Shown here in pieces: positions 42,890 through 52,510 of a DNA stretch of 64,000 nucleotides. The notes beneath the pieces were generated by a model. That model had not been told where the DNA came from. It saw only the letters and a list, made by a program, of their open reading frames with translations, and did no database searches. The DNA lies in contig JAMJFZ010003581.1 in NCBI GenBank assembly GCA_026225945.1, positions 9,850,001 to 9,914,000 on the forward strand. The letters run 5' to 3'. The translations under genes were made by a program, and so were the position numbers. How positions within the stretch are numbered: position 1 is the first letter of the stretch; each line of letters opens with the position of its first letter. This DNA is from Cricetomys ansorgei. Lineage: Eukaryota; Chordata; Mammalia; Rodentia; Nesomyidae.

Positions 42890-43250
42890 CAGGGCGGGTT
42901 GCTTTGAGGGCACAGGCGCCAGCCACACCGTGCCGCGGAGGCTGGCCTTGGCGCCCTGCCTTCGTGGGCGTGATGGTTGCCGTGACTGTCGGTTGGAGAG
43001 AGTGAGAGTGTCCGGAGGATCCCCGCTTCATCACAAGTCAGAAACATCACCCGGGAGGGGAAGACAGGTGGATCTTCCTAGAGACTCATCCACGTGGTCA
43101 GACATGTCAGCAGGTCGGTCGAGGAAGTGAAGGACAGTCCTTGTGGCCAGTGTGGAGAGCTGTGTCCCAGGAGAAGGAAGCCTGCTAAGTGACCGGACCA
43201 CGGGAGCCCCTGCAGCCGTGTATGAGGCCACAGCGGACCGGAGTATTTTT
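42890..43250. other. CpG-enriched unique patch, borderline CpG island
   Basis: By hand count 42901-43240 holds 20 CpG at about 62% GC, an observed/expected ratio near 0.6. It is free of recognised repeats. No promoter elements or exon could be identified. Confidence 0.5.
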
Positions 43251-43259
43251 CATGTGTTT

Positions 43260-44062
43260 CTGTCCAAAATCACTTCGCGAATTTTATAAAGAGCATACGA
43301 GTTGTAAAGTGGACACCCACCCGCCATTTAGATTTACAACTCTCGTCTTCCTCTAGTCGTTTGATTACGTAATCTTTCCCCCAGTTCATCTGGTATCCAT
43401 TTTCTAATCCGCTCCGTTCTTACACACTAACTTTGGAGTTAGTTTGGGTGGTGGTGTACACCAGCCCTAAGCCTTCAACACTCTGTGCCGCTGGCACACG
43501 ATTACAGCAGTATAACACACAGCTTATCAGAGCACACCATCCCTCCGTTGTACTCCCTCTAGGTTGATTACACCTAAACCATAGGCAATAGTTTTCTGAG
43601 GTCCAGTACCACCCATACAGTTGTGCCCGTTCTAGAGCGGCACATCTGACTTAGAGCAGCGTTGCATTAGCTCAGCAGAACGGCTCTGAACATCATCCAC
43701 ATTGCATGCATCCGTGGCTTCTTCCTTCGCACTGCCGAGAATCGTCCTCCGTCAGTATATCACAATCTGGTTATCCAGTCTGCTGCTAATAAACACTTTG
43801 GATTGTTTCCAGTTGGAGGTTATTAAGAAAAGCACAACGCTGAGTGGTTTTGGACAAATCCTTTTGAGCTTTATGCATTTTCGTTTCTCTTGGAGAAACA
43901 CCTCGGAGAATTATTGGGTCATAAGTTGATGTGTATTTGGTTCTATAAAAAGACTCATAGGCTATTTTCTAAAGGTGACTGTGGCATTCCCATCATCCCC
44001 GGGAGAGAATTCTAGTTCTCTCTCAACCCTCTTTAGCATTTGATGGTATTGGCCTTCTTCAT
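43260..44062 (+). mobile_element. Ancient L1M-like LINE fossil, left part
   Basis: 'cagtatatcacaatctggtt', 'ggattgtttccagttggagg', 'cgtttctcttggagaaacac' and 'gaattattgggtcataagtt' reproduce, in order, a well-known ancient mammalian L1 3' segment. It is split by a B2 and resumes at 44299. Confidence 0.75.
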
Positions 44063-44298
44063 ATTTAAAGATTTATTTTTAGGACTTTAATTTACGTAGA
44101 CGTGTGTGCCTGTGTTGAGTATGTGCATATGAATGCAGTGCCCGCAGAGGCCAGAAGAGGGCGCTGGGTCTCCTGGAGCTGAATTTACAGGCTGTTGTGA
44201 GTCACCTGATGAGGGTGTTGGGAAGCAAACTCAGGTCCTCTGTAGGATCCGTATGTTTCTCAGCTCCTAACTGCTGAGCAGTCTGCCCAGCTCCTTTT
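44063..44298 (-). mobile_element. B2-family SINE inside the L1 fossil
   Basis: 'taaagatttatttttaggac' start, 'agaggccagaagagggcgct', 'cctaactgctgagcagtctg' end. It interrupts the L1 fossil, so it is younger. Confidence 0.85.
44150..44167 (+). promoter_or_regulatory. CTCF-like motif within B2
   Basis: The 14-bp 'ccagaagagggcgc' fits the CTCF core CCASNAGRKGGCRS at every position. B2 SINEs are known carriers of CTCF sites in rodents. Binding here is inferred. Confidence 0.6.
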
Positions 44299-44495
44299 TA
44301 ATTAGTAGGATACTTTGTCATTAAAATCATAATGGATTTAACGTGCCGCCTTGGGAGGCTAATTTGTTGATCATGTTCCCATGTGCCTAAGGGCCATCTG
44401 TATTATCTTCATGAGCTGTTAGACTCTGTTACCTGTCAAAAATGGATTTGTTCATCTTCTAATTGTTGAATTGTAGCCATTAGTTGTAGGCAGGT
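44299..44495 (+). mobile_element. Ancient L1M-like LINE fossil, right part
   Basis: 'cctttttaattagtaggata', 'tcatgttcccatgtgcctaa', 'gggccatctgtattatcttc' continue the same L1 segment after the B2. Confidence 0.65.
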
Positions 44496-44499
44496 TACT

Positions 44500-44862
44500 T
44501 TGTGTATGTTTTAGTTCCTTTTCCTGTTTATGTGATAAAGCACCTTGACAAAGACGACTGAGGAGAGAAAGGGTTATTTTTGTTCATGGTTCAGAGTACA
44601 CCTCATCATGGCAGGGTTGTCAAAGCAGTAGGAGCTCCGAGCAGCTAGTCACAAGGCACCCACAGCCAGCAAGCAGAAGGTGACGAGTGCAGGCTGCTCA
44701 CCTCTCTTTCTCCACAGCCTGGGATCCCAGCAGGCAGGAGGTGAATGGTGCCACTGTAATGGGTGACTCTTCCCACCTTGTCCCACAGCCATGCCCAGAG
44801 GCTCACATCCCAGGTAGTTCTAGATTCTATCCAGCTGGCACTCTCATAGACCACCATGATGT
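44500..44862 (-). mobile_element. Interspersed repeat, 'tcaacttg' type, reversed
   Basis: 'gtttatgtgataaagcacct', 'tgttcatggttcagagtaca', 'gtgaatggtgccactgtaat' match the complement of the family. Confidence 0.75.
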
Positions 44863-45029
44863 ATAGCAGGATTTCGTTACTAAGAGACTGCAGAAGAGAA
44901 CAGTCTGCACCAGGGAAAGTCGTTACACACCTGCCTCAGACATCACCCAAGCAACAAAATCTTGCCTCTTGCCACCCTGTGAGCCTTACGCGGACCACAC
45001 TCTACAGAGCTGCAGCCTGGAATCCCACT

Positions 45030-45072
45030 GACCAATCAGAACTGCCCTTATTTGCATGGTCCTCATTTGCAT
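45030..45072. promoter_or_regulatory. CCAAT box plus two octamer motifs
   Basis: 'gaccaatcag' (45030-45039) is followed by two perfect ATTTGCAT octamers at 45050-45057 and 45065-45072. A related ATTTACAT lies near 45160. Octamers bind POU-family factors. The block could be part of an unrecognised LTR promoter. Confidence 0.5.
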
Positions 45073-45233
45073 CGCAGAGACTGCATAACTGAAAATGACA
45101 TTCACAACTTCTCACGCTAACCTCTCTGGATTGAACAAGGACTAGACTATACCACTCTCATTTACATATTGAGAATTACACTCAGGAAAACCACACCAGA
45201 AGTGACTAGCCCTGCCACCTGCCACACTGCCAG

Positions 45234-45235
<2 letters not shown>

Positions 45236-45270
<35 letters not shown>

Positions 45271-45293
45271 TCTCCCCCAACCCCCCCCCCCCC
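45236..45293. repeat. (TG)n plus C-run
   Basis: TG array to about 45269, then a 13-bp C run at 45281-45293. Confidence 0.95.
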
Positions 45294-45559
45294 GCATACT
45301 CTAAAATCAAGTAGTCTTTCTGTTGTGTGGGTTGGGGGACGGATCCTTTCTCCACCTGTCAATCTCTTTCCCTATCACAATGCATGGCGTGGACCATCCT
45401 GCATTGAAGTCCTCTGTCAGATATAAGCAGCAGTCATCTTATTCAGTGAATTAATTTTCTGGTCCTGGGCCTGACTAAAGAAACTCTAGATTTTACCTTT
45501 TCTCAGTCTCTTGAGATAGAAGCAGGGCAGGCTGTATACTGGGCACTGAATGACCTGTT

Positions 45560-45735
45560 CTAGAAACCTGGCTCAGCTACTGGTTTACTGTGTGATTGGG
45601 AACAAACCTTTAAGTTCTCATTTACTTATCTATAAAGTATAGTGTGCACACACGGGCACACACTGCCTCAGAGGTACTGTGAAGATTCAAGGACAGTAAG
45701 CTTCTGAGCGTACAGCAGGACCTCAGCCCAGATCA
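45560..45735 (+). mobile_element. MIR SINE
   Basis: 'ttactgtgtgattgggaaca', 'aacctttaagttctcattta' and 'cagaggtactgtgaagattc' follow MIR order. Confidence 0.75.
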
Positions 45736-46081
45736 GCTTCTTCTCTCCCTTCCTTGGGGACAAGAGGCCACCCTGACCCTGAGGTCAGCTTGCTTAGCTC
45801 TGGTGGAGCTAAGCAAACACTGTGGCAGTATAGGGTGGTGCCCACCCCAGGGCTGTGCTGAGTAGCTTCTGCTTCCCTGAACTAGCAAAGCTTCCAGACT
45901 TCACTCCTCATTCCTCATTGGCAGCAAAGAGCTCTGTAGCTGCACACCGGGCTAGCTGGAGCCAGCCTGATGAGTCCTGGCTTGACTCTCCCTCTAACCT
46001 ACTACCTGCTTGAAGCAGGTTCTCCATCCCTTTCCTGTAAAATCAGGAGGTAGAACAAAATTTTTTCATTCTTTATTCCAA

Positions 46082-46090
46082 GATCGATCG

Positions 46091-46136
<46 letters not shown>
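46082..46136. repeat. (ATCT)n microsatellite
   Basis: About 13 tetranucleotide units. Confidence 0.95.
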
Positions 46137-46137
<1 letters not shown>

Positions 46138-46176
<39 letters not shown>

Positions 46177-46199
46177 TTGTGTGATTGTGTGTGTGTGTG
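46138..46199. repeat. (TG)n microsatellite
   Basis: TG array with ATTGTG interruptions, directly after the ATCT array. Confidence 0.95.
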
Positions 46200-46388
46200 T
46201 ATGGATATGCATGTGCATGTGTGTATGTACATATGTACGTGAAGGTGCCTGCAGAGGCCAAGAGGGCACGGGATCCTCTGGAACTGGAGCTTTAGACAGC
46301 TGTGATCCACCTGATGTCTGGGCTGGGAACTGACACCAAGGTCCTCTGCAAGAGCAGATGCTCTTTACTGCTGGGCCATCTCTTCAGC
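46200..46388 (-). mobile_element. B2-family SINE, reversed
   Basis: 'aggtgcctgcagaggccaag', 'aaggtcctctgcaagagcag', 'ctgctgggccatctcttcag' match the complement of B2. The ATCT/TG arrays stand in for its tail. Confidence 0.85.
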
Positions 46389-46465
46389 TTCCCTCCTTCC
46401 TCCCCCCCCTTTCCTTCCTTCCTCCCCTTTCTTTCTTTCCTCCCCTTTTCTCCTCCTTTCCTTCC
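46389..46465. repeat. CT-rich (CCTT)n tract
   Basis: Pyrimidine-rich CCTTCC/TTTCC repeats. Confidence 0.85.
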
Positions 46466-46600
46466 TTTGACAGGATCTCATGTAGCTCAGTCTAGCCTCA
46501 GACTCCAAGCCCCTACATAGCTGAGGATGACCTTGAGTATTTGATCTGCCTGCTTTTCCTTCCCAAGGGCTGGAATTACAGGTGCTCATCAACACCTGTA
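46466..46600 (-). mobile_element. B1-like SINE, diverged
   Basis: 'gacaggatctcatgtagctc' and 'gggctggaattacaggtgct' mark an early B1-type element in complement. Confidence 0.7.
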
Positions 46601-47685
46601 GGGAAGAATTTCTAAGATCTTCTCTGGCTCAAACATTCTGTCTTTGCAAGTGTCTGGGGCCCCTGATGGATGCTGGACCACAGCAGGGAGAGCCAATTTC
46701 AAACAGAATCGACCATTAGATTGGCACGAATTTCTGAAGCATTTTTATGTGTTCTGATGTTTGGAGAAGTGCGTGGATGGGATGTGGGCAGAGGCCCAAG
46801 GGATGGATTAGACGAAGCATCACTACTCAGTCTCCATCAGACCTAGAGTTTTAAAACAGGAATAACCTTGATGGAGAAAGTATTCATGTCCTTAAAGACA
46901 AAGCAACACCAAAGCCCCTGGATACCCATCCAGCCGGTTACCTCTGGGCTCAGTTTCCCATTAATCAACTTCTTAGCAGGTGTGTCAGTGATGGTTCTCC
47001 TGGTTTACCGGGTTACTGGACTGTGGGGAGGGCAGTCTAATTAGAAACCGTCGCTGCTGAGGGGAGGTGTTTGGGAGTCAGTGAGAGAGAAGCCACGCCC
47101 CTTCTTTATTTCACCCATCCTCAGCTTCCAGGGAGGGATTTGTACTGCCTGTCAGCAGGAAGCAGGCTGTGTCCTCAGAGGAGAGGCTGACAGTACTCTG
47201 GGACTTACTCTAGCGTGGGCCTGAGACCCTGGGCCCCACCTGGAGAACTCCTTCAGCACTGGCTAAGTGAGGACAGCTTGTTGCCAGCAGGGGTTCTGGG
47301 GTTCTGTGATTTTATGTCCAGCTTCTTTGTGACTCAAACCATGAACTGAACAAGACACAAAACCGCAATAGAGAAAGCACGTTACTAAGATTGCAGAGAA
47401 AAAGCTAGGTACCCGCTGTAGAGTGAAGTAGGCTAGAGAGAGCTTACGATGCAGAAGCCCCGTTCTCTCGGTCTACAGAGGGATTTTTTTTTTCCTCTCA
47501 CAGACCTTTTGTTGACTGTCTGGTTTTTCTGTTTGGGACATGGGGTTATTTTCAGCAGGGCGGACCTGGGCAGCCCACAGGCGGATTTTTCTCAGTTGCT
47601 TGTCTCCCACAACTCACACGTCTGATTCCATCCTCTGGGCTCAAGCTCAAGGATGCAGTGATATCTGGCCTTGCTCTTCCTAGCT
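46601..47685. other. Unique non-coding DNA
   Basis: No gene or repeat is recognised over about 1.1 kb. Confidence 0.4.
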
Positions 47686-47689
47686 GTGG

Positions 47690-47805
47690 CAACGTTTGCT
47701 CACGGGGGGTCTCGAGTGTGTTACTTTAGGGTCTCAGTTTGCACCTCTGTCAAGTGGAGATGGTGGCAGTGCCAACCCCAGCACAGGGTGGAGGGACTCC
47801 TCAGG
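47690..47805 (+). mobile_element. MIR fragment
   Basis: 'tttagggtctcagtttgcac' and 'ctctgtcaagtggagatggt' match the MIR central domain. Confidence 0.65.
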
Positions 47806-48213
47806 ATGACAGCTGACGGACAAGCTCCACACCTCCGACTCAATCCACACCACAGGTGTGGGAGGCCATATAGTTTCTTGCCATGTAGCACAAAGGGCCT
47901 TGAGGTGACACACTAAGGTGGATCTCAGGATTGGACTCTCAGTTCTCTTTCTCTGGTGATTCTTCGGGATTTCCCTCAGGTTTTATCCTCTGGCTAAAAT
48001 TTCTCAACATCTTTTTCCTCCCAGAACCCTGGTCTCCATTTATATGTAAATTGAATGTCTAAGTTTCTGAAGCTGAGGATTCTGTTGATTCTGCTTTTAC
48101 ATTTCCCTGGAGCCAGGAAGCCAGAAAATACAACAAAGAAGGAGGTGATTTGATTTTTCTGCCCAGATTAAATTTTTTTTTTCTTCCCAGACTTAACTAC
48201 TCTCCCATTAGAT

Positions 48214-48437
48214 CAGTGGTTCTCAACCTATGGGTTTCAACACAACTGGAGGTTGGATGACCCTTTCACAGGGGTGACCTAAGACCATCTGCATATCAGA
48301 CATTTACATTATGATTTATAACAGCAGCAAAATTACAGTTATGAAGTAGCAATGGAAATACTTTTATCAGTGCGGGTCACCATAACTTAAGGAATTGTAT
48401 TAAAGGGTTGCAGTGTCAGGAAGGTTGAGAACAACTG
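48214..48437 (+). mobile_element. URR1-type hAT DNA transposon (non-autonomous)
   Basis: It starts 'cagtggttctcaacctatgg' and ends 'aggttgagaacaactg', giving inverted termini. The interior ('gtgacctaagaccatctgca', 'aaaattacagttatgaagta') is that of URR1. Flanking 8-mers cattagat and cataaggt agree at 6 of 8 positions, consistent with a decayed 8-bp hAT target-site duplication. Confidence 0.9.
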
Positions 48438-48508
48438 CATAAGGTGATACTAGAATGAGAGGTCATGAATTTCCTATGATACCCTAGATATCATTGGGAT
48501 TGTTTCAC

Positions 48509-48948
48509 TGTGACAGGGCAAGACAATTCAGAGTTTCCTCCATCTTGTATTCTTCCTGAGGCCATTTTCAGTATGACTAGAATTTGATCTCCTTGATGGA
48601 AAGTCCTATGGAAAATTGCCCAACTCTATTCTGGGACCCCAAGGTCAATATGCCTTAGCTAACTTAGCTTGGATCCTGTTAAAGTGGCTACTTGTGCAAC
48701 TTTTCTCCTCCCGCTAACTGCTTGTCTTAACTTCTGTTAAACTGCTTGCTTGCACAAAAGTACCCTTGTCAATGCCAATGGGGATAACAAGAATGTGGTT
48801 TTGACCTTTAAAAATCTCGTGTGTTAAATATTCAGTACTACTTTGGAGTCCCAAATACCTCAGTGTAGTCCCAGCCAGCTGAAATAAAGACTTTAAATTG
48901 GCTGTAAACTCTGTCTGAATGGTATCCTCTGGTAGGCTCCTTGTAACA
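48509..48948 (+). mobile_element. Solo LTR (ERV1-like)
   Basis: It starts TGTGACAGGG and ends TTGTAACA, with a late AATAAAG signal ('gctgaaataaagactttaaa', about 48880) and a typical U5-like end 'ggtatcctctggtaggctcc'. No second copy or coding interior is present. A clean target-site duplication is not visible. Confidence 0.65.
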
Positions 48949-49282
48949 CCATAAGGGGCTCATTTAGCAGGGGTGCTACCACCTCCTCCTAATATCTCTG
49001 CATGGCTGGCACTTTCTGCCTCCCTTTTTGTACCTTCAGCAGATACATAGAAACGGGGGTGGGGGCAAGGTCAAGGCCTTCTTGAGCGACACTGATCATA
49101 ATACAAGCTGGTTTTAAAAATCAGAGATCTGCAGCTAGAGGAAGGAGCTGATGTATAATTATCCTCTAAATAAGCTCTTTTATGAGAGGGTACCTTGGGA
49201 CCATGGAAGCCATGACTGGGACTTAAGAGGCAAAGAGACATCATAAATGAAGCCCTAAAAGGAAGGGAAGCTTGCCTTTAAA
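48949..49282. other. Unique non-coding DNA
   Basis: No gene is recognised. 'gatgtataattatcctctaa' near 49150 is AT-rich and non-repetitive. Confidence 0.4.
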
Positions 49283-49450
49283 ACCTGGAAAGGAGGCTGG
49301 AGATGGCTTTATAGTTGAGGATACCAGTTGCTCTTGCAGAGGACTCCAGACAGTTCAGTGCTCAGCACCCATACCAGGTGGTTCACAACTAACTGTGACT
49401 CCAGTACCAGGAGATCTGAGGCTCTCCTTCTGGCTTCTGAGGGAACTGTT
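49283..49450 (+). mobile_element. B2-family SINE, 3' truncated
   Basis: 'ctggagatggctttatagtt', 'cagttgctcttgcagaggac', 'ggtggttcacaactaactgt' follow B2 order. The tail is missing. Confidence 0.85.
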
Positions 49451-49867
49451 AATTTTCAAAACCAGGACAGATGGCTGAGATGTCGATTTAAAATATCAAA
49501 GCGGATCTGGCTGCAAGGTTCTCTCAATATCCTTCGGTCCCTAGCTGTTACATACTCCACCCCACTACCCTGAACTCTTCAGCCAAGTGTCTGGGCTGCC
49601 CTACCCCAGAGGCTCTTCCCTATAAAATCCAGCCATTTTGATTACCCACCCCTTTTTACCTTTTGCTTCTTTGCTGCTGCACAAGGTTCTCTTCTCTCTC
49701 CTCTCCCCCATCTCCTCAAATGGCCTGGCTCAGGGTCTTCTTCATTCTGGATCCTTCCAGATGCCGGTGGCTATATTCTCCCTCACATCTACAATAAGCC
49801 CATACCTAGGGACAATCATGTCCTTCCCTTTTATTTCCTCTTTCATTCAGGAACCTGTACACAAGTG

Positions 49868-49868
<1 letters not shown>

Positions 49869-49899
<31 letters not shown>
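49869..49899. repeat. (AC)n microsatellite
   Basis: Pure AC, about 15 units. Confidence 0.95.
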
Positions 49900-49902
<3 letters not shown>

Positions 49903-50267
49903 TTCAAATTGGCATAGCCTATGTGAAAAAGCATGGAGAAGCCAGGTGTCATAAAGCAAGGGTGGTTATGTCACAGCACAGCATGGCTTTTAAACTCTCT
50001 ATCCTGGAGAGAAAGCTGCGGACTGCCATTGACAACTTAGAGTGACCAGTGTGTTAAACGGCAGGGTCATGATATAACAGAAGGGTGATAGAGTTACCCA
50101 GTAACTGATAATATTGAAAATACCGTATATCAGCTTGTCAGATGCCATACCCATTAGCTGTGTTTTTCCTTCCTTGCTTTCGTCCTTTCGTTGAGTCACC
50201 AGGAGTCTTGGAAGTATGGCTGGGGAAGAGGGAAGAGAGCGAGAGCCGTCAAGACTAATATATGAGG

Positions 50268-50536
50268 AGGTGGGAAAATGGCTCAGGGAGTTAAGTGCTT
50301 GCTGTGCAAGTATGGAGAGCTGAGTTTGGATCCCCAGGGTCTGTGTCAAATGACAGATATGGCTGTATAAGCCTGACATCCCGGAGCCTCTGTGTTGAGA
50401 AGGGAGGCAGAAGCAGGAGAATCTATCTTCCGAAACTAGCCCGGCATATGTGCTTAATGATGGATGGTAAGAGACCTTGACTCAAACAAGATGAAAGGTG
50501 AGGGATCACCAACCAACACCCAAGGTTGTCCTCTGT
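50268..50536 (+). mobile_element. B4/RSINE1, interrupted
   Basis: 'gtgggaaaatggctcaggga' head, 'ggatccccagggtctgtgtc', 'aagagaccttgactcaaaca', 'aaggttgtcctctg'. The element appears to stop at the next repeat and to resume near 50922 with 'ctgacctctacgcac' and its CA tail. Confidence 0.8.
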
Positions 50537-50921
50537 CTCAGTTAAGGTTTCTATTGCTGTGATGAAACATCACAACCAAAAGCCAACTAGGGAGGAAAGG
50601 GTTTATTTCATCGTATAGTTTACAATCTGTCTTGCAAGGAAGTCAAGACAGGGCACTAGAGGCAGGCACTGATGCAGAGACCACTGGCTTGCTCCGCAAG
50701 GCTTACGGCTGCACAATCTGCTTTCTTATACACCCAGGACCGCTTACCTACTCCGGTGGCAGTGCTCACGGTGAGTTGAGTCCTCCCACTTCAATCATCA
50801 ATCAAGAAAATACACCACAGGCTCGCCCACAGACCAATCTGGTAAGGGCATTTTCTGAATTGAGAATTCCTCTTCCAAAATGACTCGAGGTTGTGTCAAG
50901 TTAACATAAAAACCAGCCAGC
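50537..50921 (-). mobile_element. Interspersed repeat, 'tcaacttg' type, nested in the SINE
   Basis: 'tctcagttaaggtttctatt', 'gctgtgatgaaacatcacaa', and the right end 'gaggttgtgtcaagttaaca' make a near full-length reversed copy. Confidence 0.85.
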
Positions 50922-50951
50922 ATACTGACCTCTACGCACCATGCCATGTAT

Positions 50952-50954
<3 letters not shown>

Positions 50955-50992
<38 letters not shown>
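50955..50992. repeat. (AC)n microsatellite
   Basis: Pure AC, about 19 units, at the tail of the interrupted RSINE1. Confidence 0.95.
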
Positions 50993-50998
<6 letters not shown>

Positions 50999-51509
50999 TA
51001 GACACAAGTGCGCGCATGCGTTTCAGAGTCCCTGCTAGCATCCTAGTCCTTCTCACCTCCACCCCTCCCCTAAACTCTCTCCGGCTCAAGAGCTGTCCTC
51101 CCTGTAGCTACTCACCTCCTTATAACCCAGATGTTCACTGTTATCTCCCCCCACTTTCTCTCTCTCTCCCACTTCCCCTTGTTCTTCTATTCTCTTTTGC
51201 GTCTCTTAGTATTATCTCACCATGCTATCTCTTGCTATCTGTACCACTTTCTCCCACTCTCCTGCTCTCCTAGACCTAGTCCTGTTCACTCAGCTGGCTA
51301 TGCTCAGTTTACGTCTTTCTCTCTCAGCCCTGGACTCTTCTAGATGGCCCTGGATACATTACCTAAACGAAAAGCTTCCCCTTAACCATACCACTGGAGC
51401 AGTTGTGTTGGCGGCTTCTTTACCGTGCCCCTTACACACAGTAAGCAGCATGTGTGTCTCACGCCTTTGAAATGAGCTACGGAACCGAGCTCGCTACCAG
51501 GCCTCTCTC
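50993..51509. other. Unique pyrimidine-rich DNA
   Basis: 51130-51260 is rich in CTTTCTCTC-like sequence but not a clean repeat. No gene is seen. Confidence 0.4.
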
Positions 51510-51780
51510 CGCTCATCCTGCATGTAATTATTTAAATGTAATCCATTAGTGGTTCTATATTTAATATTTTAAAAAACATTGAATGAATTATTAGTCTGTT
51601 AATAAATAATAAAGTTTAACAGCTGTTAATGAGCATTCAAAATGGATAAATTACTGCAGTCCGTGACACAATACCAATATTTACTCTTGAAGGAGAAAAG
51701 TTGTACCTGCAAGAAACTTTCCACTTTTGACCCAGTTCTCCTTCCTGTGAGCAAACATGAAGCAATTAGTCTCTGGTGTG
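51510..51780. other. Candidate conserved non-coding element (AT-rich, TAAT cores)
   Basis: A distinct AT-rich non-repetitive island with 'catgtaattatttaaatgta', 'gaatgaattattagtctgtt' and 'cagctgttaatgagcattca'. No transposon is recognised and the flanks are GC-richer. Confidence 0.4.
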
Positions 51781-52019
51781 GCAGTAACAAGAGGAGGTGG
51801 AAGAGCAGCGTTCCCTTCTGTGCCCTGCTTGTTTTCTGCTCTGGGTCCTGCCTCTCCTCAGGTTTCTCTGCCCCTCCCTCTCCACTGGGGGAGATGAAGA
51901 GCAGCCCCTGTGGGTAGACACTGGATAAGCAGTGTCTTCTACGGTGTCTTGTATGGTAGTCACTCATACAAGTGTCCAGGGAAGCCTTAACTCAGCTCCA
52001 CTGAGAGTGGAGACACAAA

Positions 52020-52322
52020 TGAGGGATTGCCCAAGTCAGACTGGCCTATAGGAAGATCTTTGGGAGGTTGTCTAAATTGTTAATTGATACAGGATGGCCC
52101 AATACACTCCAGGTGGCACTATTCCCTAGGCCTGGATTTTATAACCTGAGCCAGCCAGAGAGCAGCATTCCTCAGTGGTTTCTGCTTTGAGTTCCCATCT
52201 GAGTTCCTGAGTTGCCTGCTTCAGTAACAGACTCTCATCTCTAAGAGGGAAGAAACTCTTTCCTTCCCTAAGATCTTTTTTTTGGTCAGAATGTTTTCAT
52301 CACATCAACAGAAGGAAACTGG
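52020..52322 (+). mobile_element. Interspersed repeat, 'tcaacttg' type, 5' decayed
   Basis: 'tccaggtggcactattccct', 'gttttcatcacatcaacaga' and 'aggaaactggaacag' match the family's middle and 3' end. Confidence 0.65.
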
Positions 52323-52324
52323 AA

Positions 52325-52510
52325 CAGAAGGTCAAAGGTAAATTCTTGCCAGCAGGATAGCCTGGGGTATACTGTACCGCAGAAGCGAGAGAGACCCTGT
52401 CTCAATAAGGTGGGAGGTGAGAACCAAGTCCCCAAAGTTTTCCTCTTCCACGCATGCCCATCCCCCACCATAATAAGATAAATAAATAGAAACAAATAAG
52501 AAAAAGTAAG
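52325..52510 (+). mobile_element. B4/RSINE1 3' part
   Basis: 'cagcaggatagcctggggta', 'gagagaccctgtctcaataa' and 'ggtgggaggtgagaacc', then an A-rich AATAAATA tail. Confidence 0.7.

Noticed and set aside
47281..47300. CTCF-like 'ccagcaggggttc'
   Set aside because: The critical GGC after the AGGG is GTT here, so the core is broken.
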